From Gemmataceae bacterium (GTDB lineage Bacteria > Planctomycetota > Planctomycetia > Gemmatales > Gemmataceae): a DNA stretch of 47,164 bases. The translations under genes and the position numbers were made by a program. The notes under the pieces are model-generated. The model searched no databases. It saw nothing but the letters and a program-made list of their open reading frames with translations, and was not told the DNA's origin. This document shows positions 6,796 to 14,345 of this stretch, in pieces. Position 1 is the first letter of the stretch. The number at the start of each line of letters is the position of its first letter. The stretch covers positions 1-47,164 of the forward strand of contig JAQGHQ010000061.1 of NCBI GenBank assembly GCA_028288765.1, in the 5' to 3' direction.

Positions 6796-8559
6796 ATGAC
6801 GGCCGCACCCGGGGACACACTCGGCCGGCAACTCCGCCGGGCCGCCCACCTCCCCGACCTCTCCGAGCTGACCGACGGCCAGCTGCTCGCCCGGTTCCTC
6901 GGCGCCGCCGACCCGGGCGACGGAGGCGCCGCGTTCGAGGACCTCGTGAAGCGGCACGGGCCGATGGTCCTCGGGGCCTGCCGGCGGGTGACCGGGAATC
7001 ACCACGACGCGGACGACGCATTCCAGGCGGTATTCCTCGTGCTCGTCCGGCGGGCCCGCGAGCTCACCGACCGGGCGACCGTCGGGGACTGGCTGTACGG
7101 GGTGGCGTACCGCACGGCGCTGAAAGCGAGGGCCGCGGCCGTGAAACGGCGGACGAGGGAGGCGGCGGCCGCCCGGCCCGCCGAGGCGCAGCTGCCGGAC
7201 GAACACCCGGACTGGCTCCCGGTCCTCGACCGGGAGCTCGGCCGGCTGCCGGAAAAGTACCGCGAGCCCATCATCCTGTGCGACCTCGAAGGGCGGACGC
7301 GGAAGGACGTGGCGGGCCACCTCGGGGTGCCCGAGGGGACGGTGTCCAGCCGGCTCGCGGCGGGGCGGAAGATGCTCGCGGACCGGCTCCGGCGGCAGGG
7401 GGTGGCCGTCCCGGTCGTGGCGCTGATCGGGGCCGCTGCGCGGACCGCGGAAGCGGTACCGCCTCCGCTTCTCGATTCGACGGTCCGCGCGGCGGCGATC
7501 TCGGCCGGGCGGGCGGCCGGGGTGGTCCCGGTCGCCGTTGCGAAGCTCACGACGGAGGTGACGCGAGCCATGTTCCTGACGAAACTCCGGGCCGGTATCT
7601 TTGCCCTGCCCCTGGTCCTCCTGCTCGGGGTCGCGGTCGGGGCGGCGACCCGGTCCGGCGGCGAACCGGTCGGAAACCGTAACGCGAAGCCGGCCGCCGC
7701 CCCGCCCCCGCCGGCGCCGGCCGCGGCCAGGGATAACCGCCCGGCCTGGCGGAAGGACTTCGACCACATCTACGGCCTGGCCGATGGCGAGGTGTTGAAG
7801 CGGGTGCCGCCCCCGTTCCCGCTCTGCCGGGCGGATTACGTGCGGGACAAGAAGTACGTCGACGAGGGCGGCCCGTTCACCCCCGACGACCTGCGGATGC
7901 TGCTCCGGTGGGACGGAATGCGGACCGACCAGGCGACCCTGACCTTCACCGTGAAGGGCCCCGTCCCGCCGACCTGGTTCCGGGTCGGCGACGTACTCAG
8001 GTTTGCCACCGGTGCGTCCCCGGTCGAGGTGGAGGGCGATCAGGCCCTGCTGGAGGCGCAGGCCCCGGGCGACTTCGTGGTCCGGGAGGGGGCGGCGGCC
8101 GGCAAGGTATTGCCCCGGCTGGAGATGATCCTGCAACGGGAGTGCGAGCTGCCGGTGAAGTTCTGGCTGAGCGAAGTTGAGCGGGAGGTGGTCGTCGTCC
8201 GCGGCAAGTTCGCGTCGACCCCGCGGGAAGGGCGGGAGAAATACACAATCGACGTCTTCTCCCGGCGGCCGATCCCGGACACCCGGGCGGGCGGCGGGAG
8301 CGGGGACCTGACCCGGTTCCTCGTCGGAATCGAGTCGTTCACCCGGCGTCGGCTCGTGAACGAGGTCGGACAGCTGCCGAAAGACACCCTGACGTGGTAC
8401 TTCCACCTGCGGTCGCCGTTCACCGCGGAGGAGCGGGCCGAGGACACCGACCCGGAGGCGGTGTTCAGGACGGTCGCCGCCCAGACCGGGCTGACGTTCG
8501 AGACCGAGAAGCGGAAGGTGCGGGTGCTGTTCGTGGAGAAGATGGACGAGAAGAAGTAA
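6796..8559 (+). CDS. ECF sigma factor with TM segment and C-terminal extracytoplasmic domain
   Basis: A 587-residue fusion. Residues ~28-200 are an ECF sigma factor: region 2 at ~45-120 (GNHHDADDAFQAVFLVLVRR, then VGDWLYGVAYRTALKARA) and region 4 at ~140-200 (LPEKYREPIILCDLEGRT, GVPEGTVSSRLAAGRKML). A hydrophobic helix at ~266-284 (AGIFALPLVLLLGVAVGAA) follows, then a Pro/Ala linker and a ~300-residue C-terminal part of unknown fold. Its last 60 residues (DPEAVFRTVAAQTGLTFETE) recall STN-like domains. Such multi-domain ECFs are known in planctomycetes; the sigma and its sensor are thus one polypeptide at the membrane. ATG 6796 has GAGG 5 nt upstream; an in-frame ATG at 6760 has none visible. 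Confidence 0.85.
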   Translation: MTAAPGDTLGRQLRRAAHLPDLSELTDGQLLARFLGAADPGDGGAAFEDLVKRHGPMVLGACRRVTGNHHDADDAFQAVFLVLVRRARELTDRATVGDWLYGVAYRTALKARAAAVKRRTREAAAARPAEAQLPDEHPDWLPVLDRELGRLPEKYREPIILCDLEGRTRKDVAGHLGVPEGTVSSRLAAGRKMLADRLRRQGVAVPVVALIGAAARTAEAVPPPLLDSTVRAAAISAGRAAGVVPVAVAKLTTEVTRAMFLTKLRAGIFALPLVLLLGVAVGAATRSGGEPVGNRNAKPAAAPPPPAPAAARDNRPAWRKDFDHIYGLADGEVLKRVPPPFPLCRADYVRDKKYVDEGGPFTPDDLRMLLRWDGMRTDQATLTFTVKGPVPPTWFRVGDVLRFATGASPVEVEGDQALLEAQAPGDFVVREGAAAGKVLPRLEMILQRECELPVKFWLSEVEREVVVVRGKFASTPREGREKYTIDVFSRRPIPDTRAGGGSGDLTRFLVGIESFTRRRLVNEVGQLPKDTLTWYFHLRSPFTAEERAEDTDPEAVFRTVAAQTGLTFETEKRKVRVLFVEKMDEKK

Positions 8560-8577
8560 CTCGCCGATGCGATGCGG

Positions 8578-8606
8578 GCGGCGGCCCCGGAACCCGGGGC
8601 CGCCGC
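8578..8606. terminator. Bidirectional hairpin between convergent genes
   Basis: A 13-bp GC stem (GCGGCGGCCCCGG-type arms) with a 3-nt AAC loop, placed between the ECF gene and the convergent BSP-type peptidase gene. No T-tract on either side, so the terminator role is inferred from position. Confidence 0.5.
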
Positions 8607-8619
8607 ATCCGCTTCCGGG

Positions 8620-9693
8620 TCACCGGGCGAGCGACCGCCGCCACTCCTGGTTGAGCTCCTCGACCGACTTCCCGGTCAGCGTCTTCCACACCCCGGCGTC
8701 ATACTTGTTCGCCCGCAGGAGTGCGTTCAGCTTCGTCACCAGCAGCGGGTCGTACTTCTCGGACACGAACGCCAGGAACGCGGCCGTCGTCCGGTAGCTC
8801 CCGTCGTACCGGGCGCGCTCCGGGAGGAGCCGGCCGGTTTTCCCGGGCTCGTACTTCCAGAACCGGAGGTAGTCGGCGATCCCCTCGACCAGCCACCCCG
8901 GCAGGTTCCGGCCGCGGTAGTCCTGGACGCAGTGGACGGTCTCGTGGACCATCGCCCCGATGTCGTCTAGGTGGGCCTTGAAGTACTTCACCGACCCGGT
9001 AATCGCCCCCCCTCCCGCCGCCGCCACCCCGTCGTAGTCGGCATTCAGGGCCATGCGGATCTGGGTCGGGGGCTTGTACCCCTCGCTCGCCAGTTCGTCG
9101 CAGATCATCGGGTACTGCCGCTCGCACACCCGGATGACCTTCTCGCCCCACTTCCGCATCTCCGGGGCGTCGGCCACGTCCAGGGCGAACTCGATCGGGT
9201 ACCGGAAGGTGACGACCCGGGGGGCCGAGTCGATCGTGACCTCCCGGACGACGAGCGGGTACGTCAGGTCCTCGGTCGGACGGATGCGGACCGCCTTGAC
9301 GGTCCGCCCGCTTCCCGCCGCCGTGGCCTTCCCCCCGGCAAACGTCGCCGCCGTCTCGAACGCGGCCCCGTCGGCGGACACCTCCAGCACCCCGGCCGTC
9401 AGGGTGTCGTCCCCGTTCGGGCGGCCGGTGGCGACGGCGACGGATTTGAGTGAGACCGGGTGGTCGAACGTCAGGGTCAGGTGGTCGGCTTTGCCCGGGT
9501 TCCGGGCGGACGCGAAATAGGTGGTGGAGTCGGCGTCGAACGCGAACTGGCGGATCCGCCCGCCCGCGGTGGGTAGGGACGACTCGACCACCGCGAACTC
9601 GACCGGCCGGGGCGGCGGGGCGGTTACGAGCGGGTCGGCGGGAGCGGGGACGCAGATCAGGAACGCGGCGGCGAGTGACAGCAGCAAACGCAT
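8620..9693 (-). CDS. Secreted basic-secretory-protein (BSP) family zincin with F5/8C-like domain
   Basis: A 357-residue exported protein. Signal peptide 1-20 (LLSLAAAFLICVPAPA). Residues ~30-160 resemble a discoidin/F5-8C carbohydrate-binding sandwich (AFDADSTTYFASARNPGKAD, then LTLTFDHPVSLKSVAVATG). Residues ~165-357 match the plant-type BSP peptidase family: MVHETVHCVQDYRG supplies HExxH (His250, Glu251, His254), followed by WLVEGIADYLRF with Glu270. Substrate is unknown; extracellular proteolysis or cell-wall glycoprotein cleavage is plausible. The chosen ATG has GAGG 6 nt upstream; the longer frame to 9783 would bury the signal peptide. Confidence 0.85.
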   Translation of the reverse strand: MRLLLSLAAAFLICVPAPADPLVTAPPPRPVEFAVVESSLPTAGGRIRQFAFDADSTTYFASARNPGKADHLTLTFDHPVSLKSVAVATGRPNGDDTLTAGVLEVSADGAAFETAATFAGGKATAAGSGRTVKAVRIRPTEDLTYPLVVREVTIDSAPRVVTFRYPIEFALDVADAPEMRKWGEKVIRVCERQYPMICDELASEGYKPPTQIRMALNADYDGVAAAGGGAITGSVKYFKAHLDDIGAMVHETVHCVQDYRGRNLPGWLVEGIADYLRFWKYEPGKTGRLLPERARYDGSYRTTAAFLAFVSEKYDPLLVTKLNALLRANKYDAGVWKTLTGKSVEELNQEWRRSLAR

Positions 9694-9825
9694 CGGCACC
9701 TCGGGTCGGGTCTGATCCTCTGGTTCTATTCGCCCCGCATCGGCGGTTGAGCGCCCGGCCCGGGATTCCCATCGTTCCCTCATTCTCTCACCTGGAAGGG
9801 GAATATGGTCCCGGGCTGAACCCGA

Positions 9826-10575
9826 TCAGGCGTTGAACCCGCCGTCGACGTCGAGGATGGCCCCGGTGATGTACGACGCCGCCGGGCTGGCGAGGAAGGC
9901 GACCGCCGCCGCGACCTCCTCCGGCCGGCCGTACCTCCCAAGGGCCGTGAGCGACTTCTGGACCGCGGCGAAATCGCCGCTGTCCGGGTTCAGGTCGGTG
10001 TCGATCGGGCCCGGCTGCACGGTATTCACGGTAATCTTCTTCGGCCCGAGGTCCCGCGCCCAGCCCTTCGTGTAGGCGGCCACGGCGGCCTTCGTCGCCG
10101 CGTACCCGGCGATGCCGAGGAACGGGACGCGGGTGCCGAGCACCGACCCGATGGTGATGACCCGGCCGCCCTCGCCCAGGTGCTTGACCGCCGCCCGGAC
10201 CGCCGCCACCACCCCGCCGACGTTGACCGCCTGCTCCCGCTGGAGGGCGGCGAGGTCGGCGGCCGGGTCGCCGAGCTGACCCATGACGAACACCCCGGCG
10301 TTGTTCACCAGGATGTCGAGCCGGCCGAACCGCTTGACCACTGCCTCGACCAGCCCCTCGACCGCGGCGGGGTCGGCCTGATCGGCCTTCAAGGCCGCGG
10401 CCCGAACGCCGTTGCCCTCCAGTTTCCGGACGACCGCCCCGGCCTTGTCCGGTGACGCCGAGTAGCTGATGGCGACATCCGCCCCGTCGCGGGCGAGGTG
10501 CTCCGCGATCGCCGCCCCGATCCCGCGGGAACCGCCGGTGACCAGCGCGACCTTACCTGCCAGTTTCTTCGACAT
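9826..10575 (-). CDS. Short-chain dehydrogenase/reductase (SDR), FabG-like
   Basis: A 249-residue NAD(P)-dependent oxidoreductase of the classical SDR family. It has the cofactor motif TGGSRGIG (13-20), NNAG (91-94), catalytic Asn118, Ser144 and YxxxK (Tyr158, Lys162), then NTVQPGPIDTDL and the terminal ITGAILDVDGGFNA. Substrate cannot be told from sequence; annotation as 3-oxoacyl-ACP reductase would be over-precise. The start MSKKLAGKVALVTG has GGAGGAGG upstream and matches the start of its paralogue at 11284-12036. It is the last gene of a leftward cluster (SDR, membrane protein, SDR) divergent from a TetR regulator. Confidence 0.93.
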   Translation of the reverse strand: MSKKLAGKVALVTGGSRGIGAAIAEHLARDGADVAISYSASPDKAGAVVRKLEGNGVRAAALKADQADPAAVEGLVEAVVKRFGRLDILVNNAGVFVMGQLGDPAADLAALQREQAVNVGGVVAAVRAAVKHLGEGGRVITIGSVLGTRVPFLGIAGYAATKAAVAAYTKGWARDLGPKKITVNTVQPGPIDTDLNPDSGDFAAVQKSLTALGRYGRPEEVAAAVAFLASPAASYITGAILDVDGGFNA

Positions 10576-10673
10576 GAGTAGCCCTCCTCCGGGCGTGTTG
10601 TGGTCCGAACAGTTCAACCGGATTATTCCGGCAGCCGACCTTCGTGCTTCTTCACCCACCGGACCGGTCGGGT

Positions 10674-11174
10674 TTACGCCCCGACCGTCTGGTGCTCCAC
10701 GACAACCCTGTTGGCCGCTCGCAGCTTGAACACCTGGTAGCCCAGCCCCAGGACGAACGCGGCTAACAGTACGAGACGGACAGGCGCGAGTGCGGGGTCG
10801 GTGGGGCCCGCCGCGACGGGATGACCCACGGGCAGGCGGGTCAGTGTTTCGGTCGTCAGGAACACCATCAGCAGCAGGAAGCTCGTGGACAGGCTGACGG
10901 TTTGCACGTAAGCCCCGCCCCGCCACTCGACCCGGCCGGCGACAATCCCGGCGAACAGGAGCGCCAGCGTGGTCAGGGTGAGGACCTGGCCGGGCGTGAA
11001 TCCCTTGTCGGGAATGAACCCGAACGCGGTGACGGAGCCGATCAGCATGGTGGCGAGGTAGAGCTTGCCGACCCGGGTCTTCGGATCGATCTTCCCGTCG
11101 CGGACGAACGCGACCAGGCCGAAGCCGATGGGCAGAAGACTGACCGCCGTGCGGAACAGACCGAGCGCGGACAT
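10674..11174 (-). CDS. Integral membrane protein of unknown function
   Basis: A 166-residue protein with four predicted TM helices: ~7-23 (AVSLLPIGFGLVAFV), ~37-54, ~64-80 (LTLTTLALLFAGIVAG) and ~90-107, plus a fifth hydrophobic stretch near 133-150 (RLVLLAAFVLGLGYQVF). No catalytic motif is recognised. It sits between two SDR genes in the same direction, with about 100-nt gaps on each side, and is likely co-regulated with them by the divergent TetR gene. GGGAG precedes the ATG. Confidence 0.8.
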   Translation of the reverse strand: MSALGLFRTAVSLLPIGFGLVAFVRDGKIDPKTRVGKLYLATMLIGSVTAFGFIPDKGFTPGQVLTLTTLALLFAGIVAGRVEWRGGAYVQTVSLSTSFLLLMVFLTTETLTRLPVGHPVAAGPTDPALAPVRLVLLAAFVLGLGYQVFKLRAANRVVVEHQTVGA

Positions 11175-11283
11175 GGGATACTCCCGTGGGTGGAGGGCAA
11201 GAGCCGACCCGGCCCGCCGGCCGCGGCCGGCGGGATGATCGATCAGTAAATCGTGAGATGTTATGATCGATGCGGCGTCCCGA

Positions 11284-12036
11284 TTACCGGAATCCGCCCG
11301 CGATGTGAAGGGTTTCGCCGGTGATCCAGCCGGCGTCGTCCGACGCCAGGAAGACGGCGGCCGGCCCGATGTCCCGGGGCTGGCCGATCCGGCCGAGCGG
11401 CGTCTGCGCTTCGATCAGCTTGCGCCAGTCGCTCTCGGCGATCCCCGCCGCGTGGAAGCCTTCGGTCTCGACCATACCGGGGTTGATCGCGTTGACGCGG
11501 ATGTTCCGCGGCCCAAGCTCCTTGGCGAGCGATCGGGTCACGGCGTCGACGGCGGCCTTGGTCGCGCTGTAGACCGAGGCGGTCGGCGGGGCCCCCGTGG
11601 CGGCCACCGAACTGATGTTGACGATGCTCCCGCCGGCGGGGCCGAAGTGCTTGACCGCCTCCTGGGACGCGAGGATCAGGCCGAGCACGTTGAGGTCGAA
11701 CATCTTGTGGAAGTGCTCGGGCGTGACGTCCCCGAGCGGGGCGAACTCGTAGATGCCGGCGTTGTTGACGAGGATGTCGATCTGCCCGAACGCCTTCTTC
11801 GCCTCGGCGAACAGACGGCGGATGTCCGTCTCCTTCGCCAGGTTCGCCTGGACGGCGACCGCCCGGCCGCCGGAGCCGGTGATCTCGGCGACGACCCGAT
11901 CCGCGCCTTCCTTGCTGGAAGAGTAGTTGACGACGACGGCCGCGCCTTCGGCCGCCAGGTGAAGGGCAATGGAAGCCCCGATGCCCTTGGACGCCCCGGT
12001 GACGACCGCAACCTTCCCACTCAGTTTCTTCGACAT
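11284..12036 (-). CDS. Short-chain dehydrogenase/reductase (SDR)
   Basis: A 250-residue classical SDR, paralogous to the 9826-10575 gene. TGASKGIG (13-20) binds the nucleotide; NNAG at 91-94; N-S-Y-K residues include the Ser142/Ser143 pair, Tyr156 and Lys160 (YSATK); NPGMVETEGF and the end ITGETLHIAGGFR follow. Annotated relatives are often called glucose or 3-oxoacyl reductases, but the substrate is not determinable here. AAAGGAG lies upstream of the chosen ATG; the in-frame ATG at 12075 would place coding sequence over the TetR operator. First gene of the operon controlled from the 12037-12143 region. Confidence 0.94.
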   Translation of the reverse strand: MSKKLSGKVAVVTGASKGIGASIALHLAAEGAAVVVNYSSSKEGADRVVAEITGSGGRAVAVQANLAKETDIRRLFAEAKKAFGQIDILVNNAGIYEFAPLGDVTPEHFHKMFDLNVLGLILASQEAVKHFGPAGGSIVNISSVAATGAPPTASVYSATKAAVDAVTRSLAKELGPRNIRVNAINPGMVETEGFHAAGIAESDWRKLIEAQTPLGRIGQPRDIGPAAVFLASDDAGWITGETLHIAGGFR

Positions 12037-12047
12037 GACTGGCTCCT

Positions 12048-12076
12048 TTGATGACTTGTGTACCGGAGAGTACAAT
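12048..12076 (+). promoter_or_regulatory. Promoter of the tetR-type gene
   Basis: TTGATG (12048-12053), exactly 17 nt, then TACAAT (12071-12076). The palindromic operator overlaps the spacer and -10 box, so binding would block transcription and create autoregulation. Confidence 0.6.
12059..12074. promoter_or_regulatory. Probable TetR-family operator, TGTAC-N6-GTACA
   Basis: Perfect inverted repeat of 5-bp half sites separated by 6 nt, in the 107-nt divergent region between the SDR and TetR-family genes. A further half site GGTACA lies at 12123-12128, nearer the regulator start. Its position suits simultaneous control of both directions. Confidence 0.65.
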
Positions 12077-12143
12077 AGGTTCCGGAGGGTCTTTCACGGC
12101 CGCGGGCTTTTTTGACCTGCTCGGTACAAAACTGGGATTTGCC

Positions 12144-12731
12144 ATGCCGCTCGGACGTCCCCGCTCATTCGACATCGACGAGGCCCTGGACCGGGCGATG
12201 GAGGTGTTCTGGCGGCTCGGGTACGAAGGCACGTCCATTCCCGAACTCACGAAGGCGATGGGTATCAACCGCCCGAGCCTGTACGCCGCCTTCGGGAACA
12301 AGGAGTCGTTGTTCCGCAAGGCCCTCGACCGGTACGCCGCAGGGCCGGCGGGTTACGTCCGGGAGGCCCTCGACCGGCCGACCGCCCGCGCCGTCGCCGA
12401 GCAGTTGCTGGCCGGGGCGATCGAGCTGATGACCACCCCGGGGAACCCGAAGGGCTGTCTCGTGGTGCAAGGAGCGCTCGCGTGTGGCGAGGCGGCCGAT
12501 TCCATCCGGCAGGAGCTGGTCTCACGGCGCGCGGCGATCGTGGACAATCTCCAGAGCCGCTTCGAGCGCGCCAAACGGGACGGCGACCTGTCGGCGGATG
12601 TGGATTGCGCCGACCTCGCCCGCTACGTCGCCACGGTCATTCACGGACTGACGGTACAGGCCGCGGGCAGCGCAAGTCGCGAGCAGTTGCAACGGGTGGC
12701 GGACATGGCGATGCGGGCGTGGCCGGCGTGA
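12144..12731 (+). CDS. TetR/AcrR family transcriptional regulator
   Basis: A 195-residue dimeric DNA-binding repressor. The N-terminal helix-turn-helix covers ~12-58: FDIDEALDRAMEVFWRLGYE, TSIPELTKAMGINRPSLYAA, FGNKESLFRKALDRY. The C-terminal ligand-binding half (~75-195) contains GCLVVQGALACGEAADSIR, resembling regulators in which a Cys-containing segment lies in the ligand pocket. The start MPLGRPRSFD is the usual family start; the frame open to 12048 overlaps the operator and promoter. It is divergent from the SDR-membrane protein-SDR cluster and very probably represses it. Confidence 0.93.
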   Translation: MPLGRPRSFDIDEALDRAMEVFWRLGYEGTSIPELTKAMGINRPSLYAAFGNKESLFRKALDRYAAGPAGYVREALDRPTARAVAEQLLAGAIELMTTPGNPKGCLVVQGALACGEAADSIRQELVSRRAAIVDNLQSRFERAKRDGDLSADVDCADLARYVATVIHGLTVQAAGSASREQLQRVADMAMRAWPA

Positions 12732-12780
12732 GACCGGCCTGTGGGTTGTCCTATTCGTCGGGAGGTTGCGAGAGGGGGTC

Positions 12781-12800
12781 TTCAGCCTGAAGGGCTGAAA
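12781..12800. repeat. Fragment of family A repeat end
   Basis: TTCAGCCTGAAGGGCTGAAA is the reverse complement of the end of the family A element at 39076-39093. It is a short palindrome and possibly a decayed copy, in the 232-nt gap between the TetR gene and apgM. Confidence 0.5.
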
Positions 12801-12874
12801 TCCGGGGAGCACGTTCCCGGCTTCTGGCTGAGGATTTCGTCAAATCAACCGGCCCGACTCGCCCGGGTATCCGA

Positions 12875-12959
12875 TGTAGGGCCGGCTGTGCCGGCCGTGT
12901 CTTGTTTCACCCAGCCATGGCGGCCGGCAGAGCCGGCCCTACAACGGGTTTCGTCCGCC
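12875..12959. repeat. REP-like palindrome, family B, copy 1
   Basis: Outer arms TGTAGGGCCGGCTGTGCC and GGCAGAGCCGGCCCTACA face each other across ~25 nt, followed by a shared tail (ACGGGTTTCGTCCGCCAGTC) up to the apgM stop. The same core and tail recur at 44472-44626, also ending near a gene. Confidence 0.75.
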
Positions 12960-12963
12960 AGTC

Positions 12964-14169
12964 CTACGCTCCGTACTTGCCCAGCCGGCCGGCGTGGGCC
13001 ATCGCCAGGAGCATCAGGTGCTTGGCCTGGAACTGGCCGAGCCCGCCCCGCAGGCAGGCGCTCTCGTTGAAGTGCTCCACCCCGTCCGTCCGGCACGTGT
13101 CCGCCGCCAGGAGCGTCGGCACCGGGTGCCACGAGTGCGACTTCATCTTGCTCGGCGTCGAGTGGTCCCCGGTCACGATCAGCACGTCCGGGTTCAACGC
13201 CTGGATGTCCGGGATCACGGCGTCGAACTTCTCGATCATCTGCACCTTCGCCGGGAAGTTCCCGTCCTCCCCCGTGCTGTCCGTGTACTTGTAGTGCAGG
13301 AAGAAGAAGTCGTGGTCCTTCCACGCCTTCTTCATCGTCTCGACCTGGCCCTTGAGCGTCGTCCCCGGGTCGAGGATGTCCATCCCGACCAGCCGGGCCA
13401 GCCCCTTGTACATCGGGTAGACCGCGATCGCCGCCGCCTTCAGCCCGTACACCTCTTCGAACGTCGCGATCTTCGGGAGTTTGGCGAACCCGCGGAGCGT
13501 CACCCCGTTCACCGGGCCCTCGTCCTTCAACACCTCCACCGCCTTCGCCACGAACTGGTTCACCACGTCCGCCGTCTTCCGCGACGCCGGGTCCGCCCCC
13601 TCGGCCTTCAGCGGGGGCACTCCCACCGCCTGCGGGTCGGTGTCGTTCACCGCGTCGCCGAGCCCGTCCCCCCGGATCACCACCACGAACCGGTGCTCCC
13701 GGACCGGCTCGACGAATAGCTCCACCCCCGGGACCTGGATCGTCCGGAGCTTGGCCACCGCGGCGGCGTTCTTCTCGTTGCTCGGCCGCCCGGCCCGGCG
13801 GTCGGTGATCTTCCCGTCGGCGCCCAGGGTGCAGAAGTTCCCCCGGATCGCCACGTCCTTCGGGCCGACCGGGAAGTTGATCCCAAGGGCCTCCAGGATG
13901 CCCCGGCCGATCCGGTATTCGAGCGGGTCGTACCCGAACAGGGCGAGATGGCCCGGCCCGCTCCCGGGGGTGATCCCCGGCAGAACGGGGGTACTCAGCC
14001 CGCACACCCCGTCCCGGACGAGGGCGTCGAGGTTCGGGGTCGAGGCGGTTTCGAGCTCGGTCTTCCCGCCCGTTTCGAGCGGCAGTCCGCCGAGTCCGTC
14101 GGCCACCAGCAGGACGATCTTCGAGGCCGCCGGCTCGCGGAGTTCCTGGATCAGTTGGTGGGTGTTCAT
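12964..14169 (-). CDS. apgM: 2,3-bisphosphoglycerate-independent phosphoglycerate mutase, archaeal type (ApgM)
   Basis: A 401-residue alkaline-phosphatase-superfamily enzyme that converts 3-phosphoglycerate to 2-phosphoglycerate in glycolysis. KIVLLVADGLGGLP carries the metal-binding Asp; TPNLDALVRDGVCGLS and GSGPGHLALFGYDP contain the Thr/Ser nucleophile region; RGNFCTL, GLKAAAIAVYPMYKGLARLVGMD, LHYKYTDSTGED and VTGDHSTPS supply the remaining metal ligands. Length fits ApgM (~400). The ATG at 14169 lacks a clear ribosome site; an upstream in-frame ATG at 14214 has AGGA and would add 15 residues, so the start is uncertain. It is divergent from pgi, another glycolytic gene. Confidence 0.92.
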   Translation of the reverse strand: MNTHQLIQELREPAASKIVLLVADGLGGLPLETGGKTELETASTPNLDALVRDGVCGLSTPVLPGITPGSGPGHLALFGYDPLEYRIGRGILEALGINFPVGPKDVAIRGNFCTLGADGKITDRRAGRPSNEKNAAAVAKLRTIQVPGVELFVEPVREHRFVVVIRGDGLGDAVNDTDPQAVGVPPLKAEGADPASRKTADVVNQFVAKAVEVLKDEGPVNGVTLRGFAKLPKIATFEEVYGLKAAAIAVYPMYKGLARLVGMDILDPGTTLKGQVETMKKAWKDHDFFFLHYKYTDSTGEDGNFPAKVQMIEKFDAVIPDIQALNPDVLIVTGDHSTPSKMKSHSWHPVPTLLAADTCRTDGVEHFNESACLRGGLGQFQAKHLMLLAMAHAGRLGKYGA

Positions 14170-14221
14170 AAGGATGGAGTTTACGCCCCGCGAAGTATGA
14201 CGTACAGTATTCATGGAAATC

Positions 14222-14339
14222 GTCCTTAGTCCTTAGTTCTGCGTCCTTAGTCTCCGGGCCCGGCCGCCCGGGACCGCCCCGCCCGGGGCCCCCGGTGCCG
14301 CGACTAAGGACCGACGACTAGGGACCTCCGGCTAAGGAC
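14222..14339. repeat. Heptamer-ladder palindrome between apgM and pgi
   Basis: The left arm holds GTCCTTA at 14222, 14229 and 14243 (strict 7-nt register). The right arm holds CTAAGGAC-type units at 14302, 14316 and 14330 (14-nt register). A GC-rich palindromic core (GGGCCCGGCCGCCCGGG) lies between them. The element ends 6 nt before the pgi ATG. Confidence 0.75.
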
Positions 14340-14345
14340 CGTCCG

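Noticed and set aside
6568..8406. 612-residue minus-strand open frame over the ECF fusion gene
   Set aside because: Antisense shadow with no domain; the plus strand has clear sigma regions 2 and 4.
11235..11271. Direct repeat ATGATCGAT twice, 28 nt apart
   Set aside because: Short, could be chance; no link to a known regulator or to the nearby promoter.
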